64,000 nt of DNA from an uncultured Collinsella sp. (GCA_958403385.1 CATXXC010000001.1:62001-126000), one strand, 5' to 3'; counted from the stretch's first letter, positions 25,768-34,314 are shown. The notes: a model not told the origin generated them from the letters alone. Made by a program: numbers and translations.

Positions 25768-25810
25768 TGGTTACTACCAGATGAACAGTGGTACCACATT
25801 GTTACTACCA
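25768..25810. promoter_or_regulatory. Cluster of TGGT/ACCA palindromes upstream of nagE
   Basis: TGGTTACTACCA (25768-25779), GTGGTACCAC (25788-25797) and TTGTTACTACCA (25799-25810) lie within 43 bp. Their form resembles dre-type sites of NagR/YvoA regulators. Binding by the GntR protein at 23003 is inferred. Confidence 0.6.
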
Positions 25811-25913
25811 GTTTGGCCGAAATCGTTTTCACTTTACATGAATAAAGTCTCCAAGAATTTGTATATAACCTCTCCCCTACCACCCTCTTCCCCGCCCTTC
25901 CCTACAACGCAAA

Positions 25914-25948
25914 AAGCCCCCTAGAACGATTTCCGTTCTAGGGGGCTT
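25914..25948 (-). terminator. Terminator of the SurA-like gene
   Basis: Perfect stem AAGCCCCCTAGAACG paired with CGTTCTAGGGGGCTT, T run on the minus strand. Confidence 0.85.
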
Positions 25949-25990
25949 CATCAGATATTTCGGCTTCGTACTCGAAGGCTCAGGCAATCT

Positions 25991-27076
25991 TTACGCAAAC
26001 AGGCCGTAGATGCTGATATTGGCCTTGGCGTAGAGGCCGTTGGCGTACTCGGTCCACTTGGAGCTGGCGCTCGAAGCCTGCGAGGAATACTGCTGGTAGG
26101 CGGTGTAATAGGCGGTCATGGCCTGCTTATAGGTAGCGCTATCGGCCGTAAAGGCATCGTCAGCGAAGGCCTTGGCATAGGTGCTATCGGCGTCCTTCCA
26201 AGTGCCCTTCTCGCTATCCCACTCGTCGCCGGCAAGGTTGATGATGTAGTCGGCGTAGTCCTTGCTCGCGGTCTCCTCGTTGCCGTCAGCAGGCTCGGTC
26301 GGGGCGGTCGGCATGCTTGCGGAGCTATCGCCAACCTTCTTCTTGTAGAGCTTCTGCAGCGTCGCGGACTGGCGGACGATCTGCTTGGCCTGATCCTTGG
26401 ACACGCCATACTGCGTGGCCATGGTCTTGTAGTCGGAGGTGCCGATGGAATCCTCGGCGTACTGCTTCATTTCCTTGGAAGAGACGGTAATGCCCTCGTC
26501 CTCGGCAGCGTCCAGCAGAATCTGGTTGCGCACGTAGGACAGGATAACGTCGGCAGACGGAGCGGTGTAGTTGCCGTCATCGTCCTTGACGGTGTCGAGG
26601 CTGTACTGGCTCTCGATGGCCTCACGCGCGGTGATGTCGCTCTTCTTGCCGTTGTAGCTATAGCTTGCCACGGTCGAATCGAGCTGGTCCTCGGTGAGGG
26701 TCGCCGAGCCGACGCCTTTGCCGCCAAAACCACCGTTGCCGATAAAGAAGCCGACTACGGCAGCAATCACGACGGCGACCACAAAGGCGGCAATCATCGT
26801 CTTCTTGTGCTTGCAAGCGTGGTCGTCCACGTCGGAGTCGTCGTCCTCGTCCTGTTCCTCGGGCATCAGATTCTCGTCAGCGGCATCCGCGGCAATCTGA
26901 GCCTCCAGTCGGGCGTCCTCCTCCTTGGCCGTCGTACCGGCGGCAATGTGCTCGGCAGACGTACCGGCGACTAGATCGATCTTCTCGTTCTCGTCACCGT
27001 CGGGGCCTTCGCCGCGCTCGATGATCTGGATGCCGTCGATCTCGTCCTTCTCGTCCTTCTTTTGAATCAGACCCAT
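25991..27076 (-). CDS. Membrane-anchored SurA_N-like chaperone/foldase candidate
   Basis: The 361-residue protein has an acidic cytoplasmic N-terminus (1-90, with EEQDEDDDSDVDD), one membrane segment (about 94-113) and an extracellular part resembling the SurA/PrsA N-terminal domain (AREAIESQYSLD, VILSYVRNQILLDAAEDEGI). A Ser/Thr/Ala-rich C-terminal region follows. No PPIase catalytic domain is visible, so it is a foldase-like or trigger-like protein at most. It stands alone between two terminators. The function call is tentative. Confidence 0.65.
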   Translation of the reverse strand: MGLIQKKDEKDEIDGIQIIERGEGPDGDENEKIDLVAGTSAEHIAAGTTAKEEDARLEAQIAADAADENLMPEEQDEDDDSDVDDHACKHKKTMIAAFVVAVVIAAVVGFFIGNGGFGGKGVGSATLTEDQLDSTVASYSYNGKKSDITAREAIESQYSLDTVKDDDGNYTAPSADVILSYVRNQILLDAAEDEGITVSSKEMKQYAEDSIGTSDYKTMATQYGVSKDQAKQIVRQSATLQKLYKKKVGDSSASMPTAPTEPADGNEETASKDYADYIINLAGDEWDSEKGTWKDADSTYAKAFADDAFTADSATYKQAMTAYYTAYQQYSSQASSASSKWTEYANGLYAKANISIYGLFA

Positions 27077-27114
27077 ATCAGTTACTCCTTGTTAGGAAAC
27101 ATAGTCCTCAATAG

Positions 27115-27143
27115 AATACGCCCGACAGAGCGCCGGGCGTATT
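27115..27143 (-). terminator. Terminator after icd
   Basis: Stem AATACGCCCG / CGGGCGTATT with a weak T-rich tail on the minus strand. Confidence 0.65.
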
Positions 27144-27202
27144 GATTCTTAGGTTATACGCAAACACTTAAGTACTATTTAGGCGTTTGCAGACTGCATG
27201 TC

Positions 27203-28288
27203 TTAGGCCAGATGTGCGATAACGGCATCGGCAAAGGCCTGCGTACCCACCGCGCCCTCAAAAGAACCGGTCTGGGCACGACGTACGTCGCCGGTAACTA
27301 GCTTACCCTCGTCGAGCGTGGCAGACACGGCGGCGCGGATACGATTGGCCGCATCATTCTCGCCCAGATGATCGAGCATCATAGCCGCAGACAGGATCTC
27401 GGCCGTGGGGTTGGCGATATCCTGGCCCGCGATATCGGGCGCGGAGCCGTGCGTTGCCTCAAAGATGGCGCAGTCGGCACCGATGTTGGAACCCGGGGCC
27501 ATCCCTAGGCCACCCACCAGGCCAGCACACAGGTCGCTGACGATATCGCCGTACAGGTTGGGCAGCACCAGGACATCGAAGTCGTTGGGGTTCTGGACCA
27601 GACCCATGCAGGTGGCGTCGACGATCTTGTCGTTGAACTCGATATCGGGATAGTTGGCGGCCACCTCTCGCGCCACGCGCAGGAACAGGCCGTCGGTCGC
27701 CTTCATGATGTTGGCCTTGTGCACGGCCGTCACCTTTTTGCGGCCGCAACGGCGGGCATACTCAAAGGCATACTCCACAATGCGGCGGCTCTTGGCGATA
27801 GAGATCGGCTTAATCGAGATCGCAGAATCGGCGGCGAAGGTCTTTTGGCCCGAACGCTCGACGAGCTGCGAGAGTTCCTCGACCTCGGCAGCACCCTCAT
27901 CGAACTCGATGCCGGCGTAGAGGTCCTCGGTGTTCTCGCGCACGATAACCAGGTCGACGTCGCGGAAGCGCGAGCCGTCGCCCGGCTGCGACAGGCAAGG
28001 ACGCACGCAGGCGTACAGGTCGAAATGCTTGCGCAGGGCCACGTTGACGCTGCGGAAGCCCGTGCCGACCGGTGTGGTGATGGGGCCCTTGATGGCAACC
28101 TTGGTCTCGGCGACCGCATCGAGCACATGTTGGGGCAGCGGCGTGCCAAACTCGTCCATGACGCCGGCACCGGCCTCCTGGACGTTCCAGTTGATCTGGA
28201 CACCGGTGGCCTCGACCACGCGGCGCATGGCCTGCGTAATCTCGGGACCGATACCGTCACCGGGGATCAGGACTACATCGTGCGCCAT
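27203..28288 (-). CDS. icd: NAD-dependent isocitrate dehydrogenase (IDH3 type)
   Basis: Cytoplasmic beta-decarboxylating dehydrogenase of 361 residues that converts isocitrate to 2-oxoglutarate. GDGIGPEIT opens the protein. SVNVALRKHFDLYA carries the isocitrate-specific Ser/Asn pattern (isopropylmalate dehydrogenases differ there), and RENTEDLYAGIE and NPTAEILS complete the family set. The short length and these motifs fit the NAD-linked IDH3 branch rather than E. coli-type Icd. It is last in a four-gene operon: dehydrogenase, small membrane protein, HEAT protein, icd, with a 6-bp gap to the HEAT gene. Confidence 0.88.
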   Translation of the reverse strand: MAHDVVLIPGDGIGPEITQAMRRVVEATGVQINWNVQEAGAGVMDEFGTPLPQHVLDAVAETKVAIKGPITTPVGTGFRSVNVALRKHFDLYACVRPCLSQPGDGSRFRDVDLVIVRENTEDLYAGIEFDEGAAEVEELSQLVERSGQKTFAADSAISIKPISIAKSRRIVEYAFEYARRCGRKKVTAVHKANIMKATDGLFLRVAREVAANYPDIEFNDKIVDATCMGLVQNPNDFDVLVLPNLYGDIVSDLCAGLVGGLGMAPGSNIGADCAIFEATHGSAPDIAGQDIANPTAEILSAAMMLDHLGENDAANRIRAAVSATLDEGKLVTGDVRRAQTGSFEGAVGTQAFADAVIAHLA

Positions 28289-28294
28289 AATCTG

Positions 28295-28993
28295 TTACTC
28301 CTCGTCTTCGGCGTCGTCAGATTTTTTAACGCTAGCACGCTTCTTCTTTTTGGAGAGATCCAGGCCAAAACGTTTAACAAGCATTTCGCAAATCTCGCTC
28401 GAACGGGCCTTGAGATAGCTGCCCTTGCCGTTCTCGGCGTCGAACTTAAGGCGCAGCGCGAGCTTCTCGGCAACCTCGGCATCGATCTCGCCCTGGCCAA
28501 ACTCGTACAGGCAACCGAGCATATCACGATACTCAAGGTCGCCGTGGTAGCACTGGATGGCCTCGTCCAGGATGGGCCAAGCCTCGCGCGAACGCTCGAC
28601 GCTCGTGGCACCCCACACGCACAGCAGGCGGAAGGCGGCATAGCGCAGCGTGGACGAAATCTCATCGAACAGCGCGGTCTCGGCGCCCTCAAAGGCATCG
28701 CCCAGCTGCTCGGGGCAGGTGGTGGCGAGCGCCGCCAGGGCATCGAGAGCCTCCCAGCGGGTCTGAGCCTCGGGGCGGTCGAGCGCCTCGATCAGCGCGG
28801 GCACGCAGGGCACGACGCGCTGCGGATCGCGCTCGGCAAGCAGGTGCAGCACGCGGGCGGCAAACTGACGGATGCGGCGCGTGGGGCAGCCGAGCTCCTG
28901 GACCAGGCGGTCGACGGCGTTCTCGTTCTCCTCTGCCAGCTGGAGCTGTGCCAGCTCCTCGTCGGTGAGCTGTTCGTCTTTGTTTTCTGCCAT
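28295..28993 (-). CDS. HEAT-repeat-like hypothetical protein
   Basis: An alpha-helical 232-residue protein with two or three HEAT-type helix pairs (RRIRQFAARVLHLLAERDP, QTRWEALDALAALA, TLRYAAFRLLCVWG) and a Lys-rich then acidic tail (KKKKRASVKKSDDAEDEE). It has no enzymatic motif. It lies between a small membrane protein gene and icd, with gaps of 15 and 6 bp, so it is co-translated with them. A scaffold or adaptor role is possible; the true function is unknown. Confidence 0.7.
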   Translation of the reverse strand: MAENKDEQLTDEELAQLQLAEENENAVDRLVQELGCPTRRIRQFAARVLHLLAERDPQRVVPCVPALIEALDRPEAQTRWEALDALAALATTCPEQLGDAFEGAETALFDEISSTLRYAAFRLLCVWGATSVERSREAWPILDEAIQCYHGDLEYRDMLGCLYEFGQGEIDAEVAEKLALRLKFDAENGKGSYLKARSSEICEMLVKRFGLDLSKKKKRASVKKSDDAEDEE

Positions 28994-29008
28994 AGTTACC
29001 TCTTTTTA

Positions 29009-29437
29009 CTATTTCTTAGCGTGCTTGTCAGCACCCTTGCTGTCATCGGTGACCGAGATGAGCTGTCGGTCGGCCGCGCCATTGCGACGCGCACGGCGGC
29101 GCTCCTCGGCATCGCCCGCGTCGGCGGCGGCGCGGTGAGCCTTGTTAACGTTAAAGACCTCGTCGTGTTTGCGCCACGGACCGACGGACTCGCCAAAGCT
29201 CATCTTAAGACCGGCGATAAAGCCGCCGAGCCAGCCGATCGGCGCAAACTGCACCAGCGGGAACAGCGAGAACACCCAGGTCAGCAGGATGACTGCCGCC
29301 GCTCCCGCAAAGTTGGCAATCCAGTAGTCGCGCTTGGTGATGACGCGCTTTTCGCACGCCCACTGGCCGCACAAAAAGCCAATGTAGATCGCGAAGAGAA
29401 AGAGCACCAGCGCAAGCACCACGAACGTCCAGCTCAT
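29009..29437 (-). CDS. Small two-segment membrane protein
   Basis: Unrecognised. Starting at MSWTFVV (29437, GGGGAG upstream) it is 142 residues. It has a membrane segment at about 3-22, a second at about 38-60 and a possible third short one (PIGWLGGFIAGLKM), then a charged cytoplasmic tail rich in Arg and Lys. It begins 5 bp after the stop of the dehydrogenase gene and ends 15 bp before the HEAT gene. Confidence 0.65.
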   Translation of the reverse strand: MSWTFVVLALVLFLFAIYIGFLCGQWACEKRVITKRDYWIANFAGAAAVILLTWVFSLFPLVQFAPIGWLGGFIAGLKMSFGESVGPWRKHDEVFNVNKAHRAAADAGDAEERRRARRNGAADRQLISVTDDSKGADKHAKK

Positions 29438-29442
29438 GGGCG

Positions 29443-30522
29443 CTACTCCCCGTGATGATGGCCGCAGCAGCACTCGTGGCCGTCGTCATGGCCGTGGCCG
29501 CCGCAGCACTCGTGGTCGTCGCCATGGTGGTGGCCACAACCGCACTCGTGGTCGTCGCCATGCTCACCGCAACTGCAGCCTTCCTCGTGAGCGCCATGCT
29601 CCTCGGGACGATACTGCGACCAGTCCAGACCGGCGGCGATGGCGTCGGCCTCCTCCTTATAGAGGACCGTGACGGCCTGGGTGCCCAGCTTGGCGCCACC
29701 GATGGCGTCGAGCATGTCGTAGAGCGTAAAGGCCACGTCGGCACCGGGCAGTGCGAGCTCGCGATCGTCGGCGTAAGCGAGCGCCAGGCGCAGGTCCTTG
29801 ATGAAGTGCTCAACCATAAAGCCGGGCTTGTAGTCGCCGTCGAGCGCCTTGGGAGCCAGGCTCTCCATGGCGCCGGACTTGCCGGTACCGCCCAGGATCA
29901 TCTGGCGGGTCTTCTCCAGGTCAAGGCCGCTCAGCTCGGCAAATGCCATGGCGTCTGCCATGCCGACCATGCAGGCGCCCAGCGACACCTGGTTGGCGAG
30001 CTTGGCAGCCTGGCCCTTGCCGGCGCCGTCGAAGCAGCAGATGTTGGCCGTAAAGGTGGCAAGGATGTCGCGGACCGGCGCGATGTCGTTCTCGGTAGCG
30101 CCTACGATAGCCGTGAGCGTACCGGCGATAGCGCCCGACTCGCCACCGGTGACGGGGCAGTCAAACGCCATGCGACCAGAAACCTGGGCGGCCTCGGCAA
30201 TGTCACGGGCGAGCTCGGGCGAGCTCGTGGTGAGGTCGATCAAGACAGCACCCGGCTTAGTGCACGCGAGCAGGCCGTCGCCCGCCAGGTAGAGCTCCTC
30301 GACCTCGGAGGGATAGCCCACCATGGTAAAGACGACGTCGGCGTTCGCCACGGCATCGGCCGGCGTATCGGCCCAGGCGGCACCGCGCTCGATAAGCGCG
30401 GCGGCCTTGGACTTGGTGCGGTTGTTGACCGTGACGGGGTAGCCGGCGTCCAGGATGTGGCCGGCGATGGGGGCACCCATGATTCCGGTGCCGATGAATG
30501 CGACGGAGAGCTTGTTTGCCAT
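29443..30522 (-). CDS. 3-hydroxyisobutyrate/tartronate-semialdehyde-type dehydrogenase with His/Cys-rich tail
   Basis: NAD(P)-dependent beta-hydroxyacid dehydrogenase. The Rossmann motif FIGTGIMGAPIAG is at 9-21, the substrate loop FDCPVTGGESGA at about 120-131, and the catalytic Lys is K174 in GKGQAAKLANQ. A standard member ends near residue 300. Here a further 53 residues (307-359) hold 14 His and 9 Cys in repeats of the form HEC-CGHHHG, which looks like a metal-binding domain. The reaction is probably 2-hydroxy-3-oxopropionate or 3-hydroxyisobutyrate oxidation/reduction. The metal partner is unknown. It heads the operon ending in icd. Confidence 0.82.
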   Translation of the reverse strand: MANKLSVAFIGTGIMGAPIAGHILDAGYPVTVNNRTKSKAAALIERGAAWADTPADAVANADVVFTMVGYPSEVEELYLAGDGLLACTKPGAVLIDLTTSSPELARDIAEAAQVSGRMAFDCPVTGGESGAIAGTLTAIVGATENDIAPVRDILATFTANICCFDGAGKGQAAKLANQVSLGACMVGMADAMAFAELSGLDLEKTRQMILGGTGKSGAMESLAPKALDGDYKPGFMVEHFIKDLRLALAYADDRELALPGADVAFTLYDMLDAIGGAKLGTQAVTVLYKEEADAIAAGLDWSQYRPEEHGAHEEGCSCGEHGDDHECGCGHHHGDDHECCGGHGHDDGHECCCGHHHGE

Positions 30523-30621
30523 GAAACCTTTCCTTTTGGGTTGGGTGTTGTTACCAGGTTAAAATACTCGGTGCCAGCGTTTCGGCCGTGACTTGAGGGC
30601 ACTTGCAGCCGCAGCGCCTAC

Positions 30622-31578
30622 CTACTCGCCTCGCACGCGGCGCGCGATGCGGTCGGAAAGCGAGGCTTTCTCGGCGCGATTCTTGCCCCAAAACGCGCAG
30701 GCCACCATGCCGGGGCCCACGTGCGAGCCAATGGTGGGACCCACGGAGCTGCGAATGATCGTGACGTCGGCGCAGCCCTCCTCCTTGCGGATGGCGGCTT
30801 CGAGCCAGTCACCGTCCTTTTCGGCATCGGCCGTCATGATGGCGATGGGCATGGTGCGGTCGGGCACGTAGTTCTCGCGGAACGACTTGAGGATGGACTT
30901 GAGCGCCTTCTTGCGGCCGCGGTTGACGCCAATCAGCGACAGCGAGCCGGCAAGGTCGTAGGAGAGCTCGGGCTTGACATCGAGCTTTGCCGTGAGCTGC
31001 GCCGCCGCGGGCGGAATACGGCCGCCGGCAGCCAGCGCGTCGAAGCTCTCGAGCGTAAAGTAGCCGTGGACGTAGGTCTTTGCCTCGTTTGCCCAGTCGA
31101 CCAGCTGCTTGGCGGTGAGTCCCGCCGAGCGCTGGCGCACGGCCTCGAGCGCCAGGAGCGCGCCGGTCGCGCAGGGCAGAGCGTTGTCGACCACGTAGAG
31201 CTCAAAGTTGGGATACTCGGCGCGCACGGCATCTGCCGCCTGGCACGCGGAGTTGTAGCTCGACGACAGCGCCGAGGTAAAGCACAGGTAGACCGTGGGC
31301 GTGCCCTCCTTGGCACACTCGGTAAAGAACTCGATATAGCGACCGAGCGACACGGCGGAGGTAGACACGCGAGCGCCGGCGCGCATGCGGTCGTAGAACT
31401 CCTTGGGTGTGATGCTCGACCAGATGTCATCCGTGCGCTCCTCGCCATCGATAATGAAGGGGAAACCCAGGATATCGACATCGAGGTTCGCGGCGACCTC
31501 GGGGCTAAAGTCGCAGCAAGTATCGACGACGATGCGGCAACGGTCCGAATGACCGGCGGATGCGGCCTTGTCCATCAA
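30622..31578 (-). CDS. DegV family fatty-acid-binding protein
   Basis: Cytoplasmic DegV/FakB-type protein of 318 residues. FakB partners present a bound fatty acid to the kinase FakA. Family features are IVVDTCCDFSPE at the N-terminus, RVSTSAVSLGRYIEFF and SYNSACQAA for the fatty-acid carboxylate, and RIPPAAAQL and HVGPG near the C-terminus. No fakA is in the window. The start may be either of two adjacent ATGs (31578 or 31575). Confidence 0.85.
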   Translation of the reverse strand: MMDKAASAGHSDRCRIVVDTCCDFSPEVAANLDVDILGFPFIIDGEERTDDIWSSITPKEFYDRMRAGARVSTSAVSLGRYIEFFTECAKEGTPTVYLCFTSALSSSYNSACQAADAVRAEYPNFELYVVDNALPCATGALLALEAVRQRSAGLTAKQLVDWANEAKTYVHGYFTLESFDALAAGGRIPPAAAQLTAKLDVKPELSYDLAGSLSLIGVNRGRKKALKSILKSFRENYVPDRTMPIAIMTADAEKDGDWLEAAIRKEEGCADVTIIRSSVGPTIGSHVGPGMVACAFWGKNRAEKASLSDRIARRVRGE

Positions 31579-31593
31579 AGCGACTCCTTACGT

Positions 31594-31625
31594 AAAAAGG
31601 CGGCCACCCGCATGGGATGGCCGCC
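31594..31625 (-). terminator. Terminator after hpf
   Basis: Stem GGCGGCCA/TGGCCGCC, followed on the minus strand by five Ts. Confidence 0.8.
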
Positions 31626-31654
31626 AACCGTTAACTCATGCAAGTTAACGTATT

Positions 31655-32239
31655 TTACTCGTCAAGTGTTTCGATGCGGGGCTTGATGATGCCATATCCA
31701 CCATTCTTACGGTGATACACCACATTGATGAGGCCAGTCGTCGCGTTCTCGAACACGTAGAAGTCGTGGCCAAGCAGATCGGTCTGCACCAGCGCCTGCT
31801 CCTCAGTCATCGGGGTGACATCAATGACCTTCTCACGGACGAGCAGGTCGTCCTCCTCCTCGGGCAGCAGCAGGTCGGCCAGATCCTCGACGCGCTCGAC
31901 CGGTGCGACATCCGCTGCGCTGGCACCGCCCTGGCGGTTGTCCACGACCTTGGTCTTGAACTTGCGCAGCTGGCGGGTGACCTTATCGGCGGAGAGGTCG
32001 ATGGCGGCGTACATATCTGCACCGTGCTCGGCAACGCGAATCACCGAACCGCGAGCGCGAACCGTAACCTCGACGATTGCCGGGTTGGGGTTCGAGGGGT
32101 TCTTCTCATAGCGAAGTACGACGTCGACCGTCATGGGCTCGATATCGAAAACCTTGAGCGCCTCGCCGATCTTCTCATCCACATGCGCACGCAGAGCATC
32201 GGTTACCGTCGTCTTGCGTCCAGAAACCTTGATATCCAT
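31655..32239 (-). CDS. hpf: Long-form ribosome hibernation promoting factor
   Basis: 194-residue protein starting at MDIKVSGRKTTVTD (32239; GGAG lies six bases upstream, and the open frame before it is not conserved). The N-terminal S30AE domain (about 1-100) binds the small subunit. The C-terminal domain (about 130-194, YVFENATTGLINVVYHRKNGGYG) joins two ribosomes into 100S dimers in stationary phase. This two-domain form is usual outside the gammaproteobacteria. Confidence 0.92.
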   Translation of the reverse strand: MDIKVSGRKTTVTDALRAHVDEKIGEALKVFDIEPMTVDVVLRYEKNPSNPNPAIVEVTVRARGSVIRVAEHGADMYAAIDLSADKVTRQLRKFKTKVVDNRQGGASAADVAPVERVEDLADLLLPEEEDDLLVREKVIDVTPMTEEQALVQTDLLGHDFYVFENATTGLINVVYHRKNGGYGIIKPRIETLDE

Positions 32240-32461
32240 ACGTGGCTCCAATCTGCCTCGGGGACTTACTGTACTGGCTATGTACCCATTGCCGTGCATT
32301 TAATCACGCGGATTCCCAAAGACCCGAATAACGATTGCTTGATACCGCATACCGAAGTCTCGCACTTTTCCGTGACAAAGTGCGCTATAGGAGGGAGCCG
32401 ACAGATTTGTATTTGGTCCCGAAAATTGGCTTTGACCTGCTGGTTTTATAGGGATGAAAAA

Positions 32462-32490
32462 GCCGGGCTCCCCTATTGGGGAAGCCCGGC
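32462..32490 (-). terminator. Terminator after the lipoprotein gene
   Basis: Stem GCCGGGCT-CCC / GGG-AGCCCGGC around TATT, with five Ts on the minus strand. Confidence 0.8.
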
Positions 32491-32556
32491 AGTGCATGTT
32501 GAAACCGTGAAGAGGTGTCCTTTCCAACGTATAGGAGACACCACCCCTGGCAATAA

Positions 32557-33582
32557 CTAGCTATTGAGTTTGTTAATGTCATCGTCAGTGATGGTGCCTT
32601 CCTGGCTGGACGATTTGTCCTCGGAGGATGCGGTCTCATTGTTGGAATCGAAAGACTCGCTGCCGGAGGACGTGGTCTCACTGGACTCAGAGTCGCCCGG
32701 CTGCACGTTAGCGCCCGAAACCGTCTTAGTGGTGAGGTCGTAGGGAATCTGACCGTACCAGACGCAGTGAACCGCCTCGAGCGTACCGTCGACCGTGATG
32801 TCGTCGAGGGCATCACTCACGGCACGGCACAGTTCGTCATTGGACGAGAGGCCCGCAACACCAAGCGTCGAGGGCGCCTCGAGCGCACCGACATAGGAGA
32901 CCTCGCTCATCAGGCGTGCAAGGTAGCCGCCGGCCGTGGAGTCGCAGACCACATAGTCGACCTCGCCGGACTCGAGCGCCTCAAAGCACTCGTTGATGTT
33001 GGAGTAGGTCTTTTGGTTGGCGGTGATGCTCTGCTTAGCAAGCGCCTCCTGCGAGGCCGAGGACATCTGAATACCCAGAGTAGACGTGTTAAGGGTATCG
33101 GTGGAAACGCTTAGCGACCCACCATCGCTGGTTTTACCGAACACGGAAGCGGCATCGTACAGGCAGGTGCCGAGCGAGCTAACGTCCCCGTCCGTGGAGT
33201 TGATCTCGCCGATAAAGATATCGGCCTTTTTGTCGCCGAGCGCGGAACCTGCCGAGGACGCATCGACAAAGGCGACCTTAAGGCCCATGCGGCTTGCGAG
33301 GGCGCGGGCGGCGTCGACCGCATATCCCGTGAGCTCGCCGTCGGCGCCCTGCATGGCCTGCGGCGCATCGGAAGTATCGAGGGCGACCGTCAGGGTTTCG
33401 GGAGTGACCAGGGCATCGTCCGACACCGCCGGCGTGACGGTCTCGTACTCGATCTGGTCGATCGTGGGAGTCGTGAACGTAGACAGCGGGTTGAACGCGC
33501 ATCCGCTCAGGCCCAAAACGGCGATGACCGCTGCGGCCCCAGCACCTAACCGAACCGCGTGCATCAAGCTGCCCCTCACCAT
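32557..33582 (-). CDS. Family-3 extracellular solute-binding lipoprotein
   Basis: Lipoprotein of about 341 residues with a signal peptide ending in lipobox LSGC (Cys28 from the 33582 start). The bacterial solute-binding type 3 fold pattern follows (LTVALDTSDAPQAM, LTGYAVDAARALASRMGLKV, NINECFEALESGEVDYVVCD). A low-complexity Ser/Glu/Asp tail covers the last 40 residues. Such proteins bind amino acids or similar ligands for ABC importers or sensors. No permease or ATPase gene is adjacent. Two ATGs (33582, 33564) are possible, and the frame is open far upstream, but the signal peptide fixes the start zone. Confidence 0.82.
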   Translation of the reverse strand: MVRGSLMHAVRLGAGAAAVIAVLGLSGCAFNPLSTFTTPTIDQIEYETVTPAVSDDALVTPETLTVALDTSDAPQAMQGADGELTGYAVDAARALASRMGLKVAFVDASSAGSALGDKKADIFIGEINSTDGDVSSLGTCLYDAASVFGKTSDGGSLSVSTDTLNTSTLGIQMSSASQEALAKQSITANQKTYSNINECFEALESGEVDYVVCDSTAGGYLARLMSEVSYVGALEAPSTLGVAGLSSNDELCRAVSDALDDITVDGTLEAVHCVWYGQIPYDLTTKTVSGANVQPGDSESSETTSSGSESFDSNNETASSEDKSSSQEGTITDDDINKLNS

Positions 33583-33913
33583 GTCCACTACCCTGCCTTC
33601 TGTGTCGTATACGATCCGTGCGTTGCGCGAAATATCAGGTTGTTCCCACCAGCTGACCTGGTATTTGACCCCACACTTGCGCACCGGGGTGTTTGCTCGG
33701 GAGGCCGCAGCCACCTTCACGACTGGCCCGCTCGCCCGCGAGGCGGTATTGCCCCAAAGAAAGTAGAACGGACGGTGCGGCTTACATCTAGGACGCGCCA
33801 TGATCGCGCCGCGCGCACGCGGTCGCTTACGTGGATCCCTTTGACCGCGTCTGTCTTGGACTAGGACGGGCATTTCGTCCGTCCGCAACCACAGCCTGGT
33901 AGGAACGAAGCGC

Positions 33914-33942
33914 ATTATAGCTAAGTTCAAGCTAAAGTTTAA
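33914..33942 (-). promoter_or_regulatory. Strong sigma-70-like promoter for the lipoprotein transcript
   Basis: On the minus strand a -35 TTAAAC (33942-33937) and a consensus -10 TATAAT (33919-33914) are separated by 17 bp. Confidence 0.7.
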
Positions 33943-34015
33943 GGTTAAGGGCGTCATTCGCATCGTGCGCACAGATTTTGCAGGTCGGAGTGGGCTATTC
34001 GTGCCCCTATGAAGC

Positions 34016-34066
34016 CCGGAGCTCCCCTACGGGGAGCTCCGGGGCGCCCTTCTTAGGGTGCCCCGG
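34016..34066. repeat. Two tandem GC-rich hairpins
   Basis: CCGGAGCTCCCC (34016-34027) pairs perfectly with GGGGAGCTCCGG (34031-34042). CCGGGGCGCCCT (34039-34050) pairs with AGGGTGCCCCGG (34055-34066) with one mismatch. No T run, so this is not a classic terminator. Confidence 0.75.
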
Positions 34067-34279
34067 CCAAAATACGGCAAATATGAGTACTGTCACCAAT
34101 TTAGTAACAGGCACTTTTGGCCTCTCGGACAGATTTTGCGCTCAGTGTCGCCAACCTGATGCTTAGTTATTCTACATTTGTTTATTATCTTCTTACTTTA
34201 CGCCGCCTCCGAGTCCTAAATTCCTTGATTTTGCTGTTACTGATTTAGTGACAGTACTCATATTTGCCATATTTTGGCC
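34065..34279. mobile_element. MITE-like 215-bp element with 46-bp terminal inverted repeats
   Basis: Arm 34065-34110 (starting GGCCAAAATACGGCAAATAT) and arm 34234-34279 match as inverted repeats at 42 of 46 positions. The 123-bp interior is AT-rich without an ORF. The shape fits a non-autonomous transposable element, but no target duplication is evident and no transposase of matching ends is in the window. Confidence 0.75.
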
Positions 34280-34314
34280 AGGGCATATGATTAACCCTCT
34301 ATTTTCGACGCGAA

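Larger units (their letters stand above)
25458..25990. other. 533-bp AT-rich regulatory stretch upstream of nagE
   Basis: No gene is supported. It contains the nagE leader, operator-like sites at 25768-25810, a further half-site TGGTATGTACGG at 25589, and the terminator of the minus-strand gene at 25991. Confidence 0.7.
33583..34314. other. 732-bp stretch: long leader, promoter, hairpins and inverted-repeat element
   Basis: On the minus strand it holds a promoter near 33914-33942 and a roughly 325-nt leader before the lipoprotein ATG. At 34016-34066 stand two adjacent GC hairpins, and at 34065-34279 the large inverted-repeat element. An open frame runs through the leader in phase with the lipoprotein, but it would bury the signal peptide. 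Confidence 0.7.

Noticed and set aside
33600..33905. 6S RNA, tmRNA or RNase P RNA in the long leader
   Set aside because: None of the conserved core sequences of these RNAs could be found by eye on either strand.
33583..33972. N-terminal extension of the lipoprotein through the leader
   Set aside because: The frame is open, but it would place about 130 residues before a typical lipoprotein signal peptide, and a strong promoter lies inside the extension.
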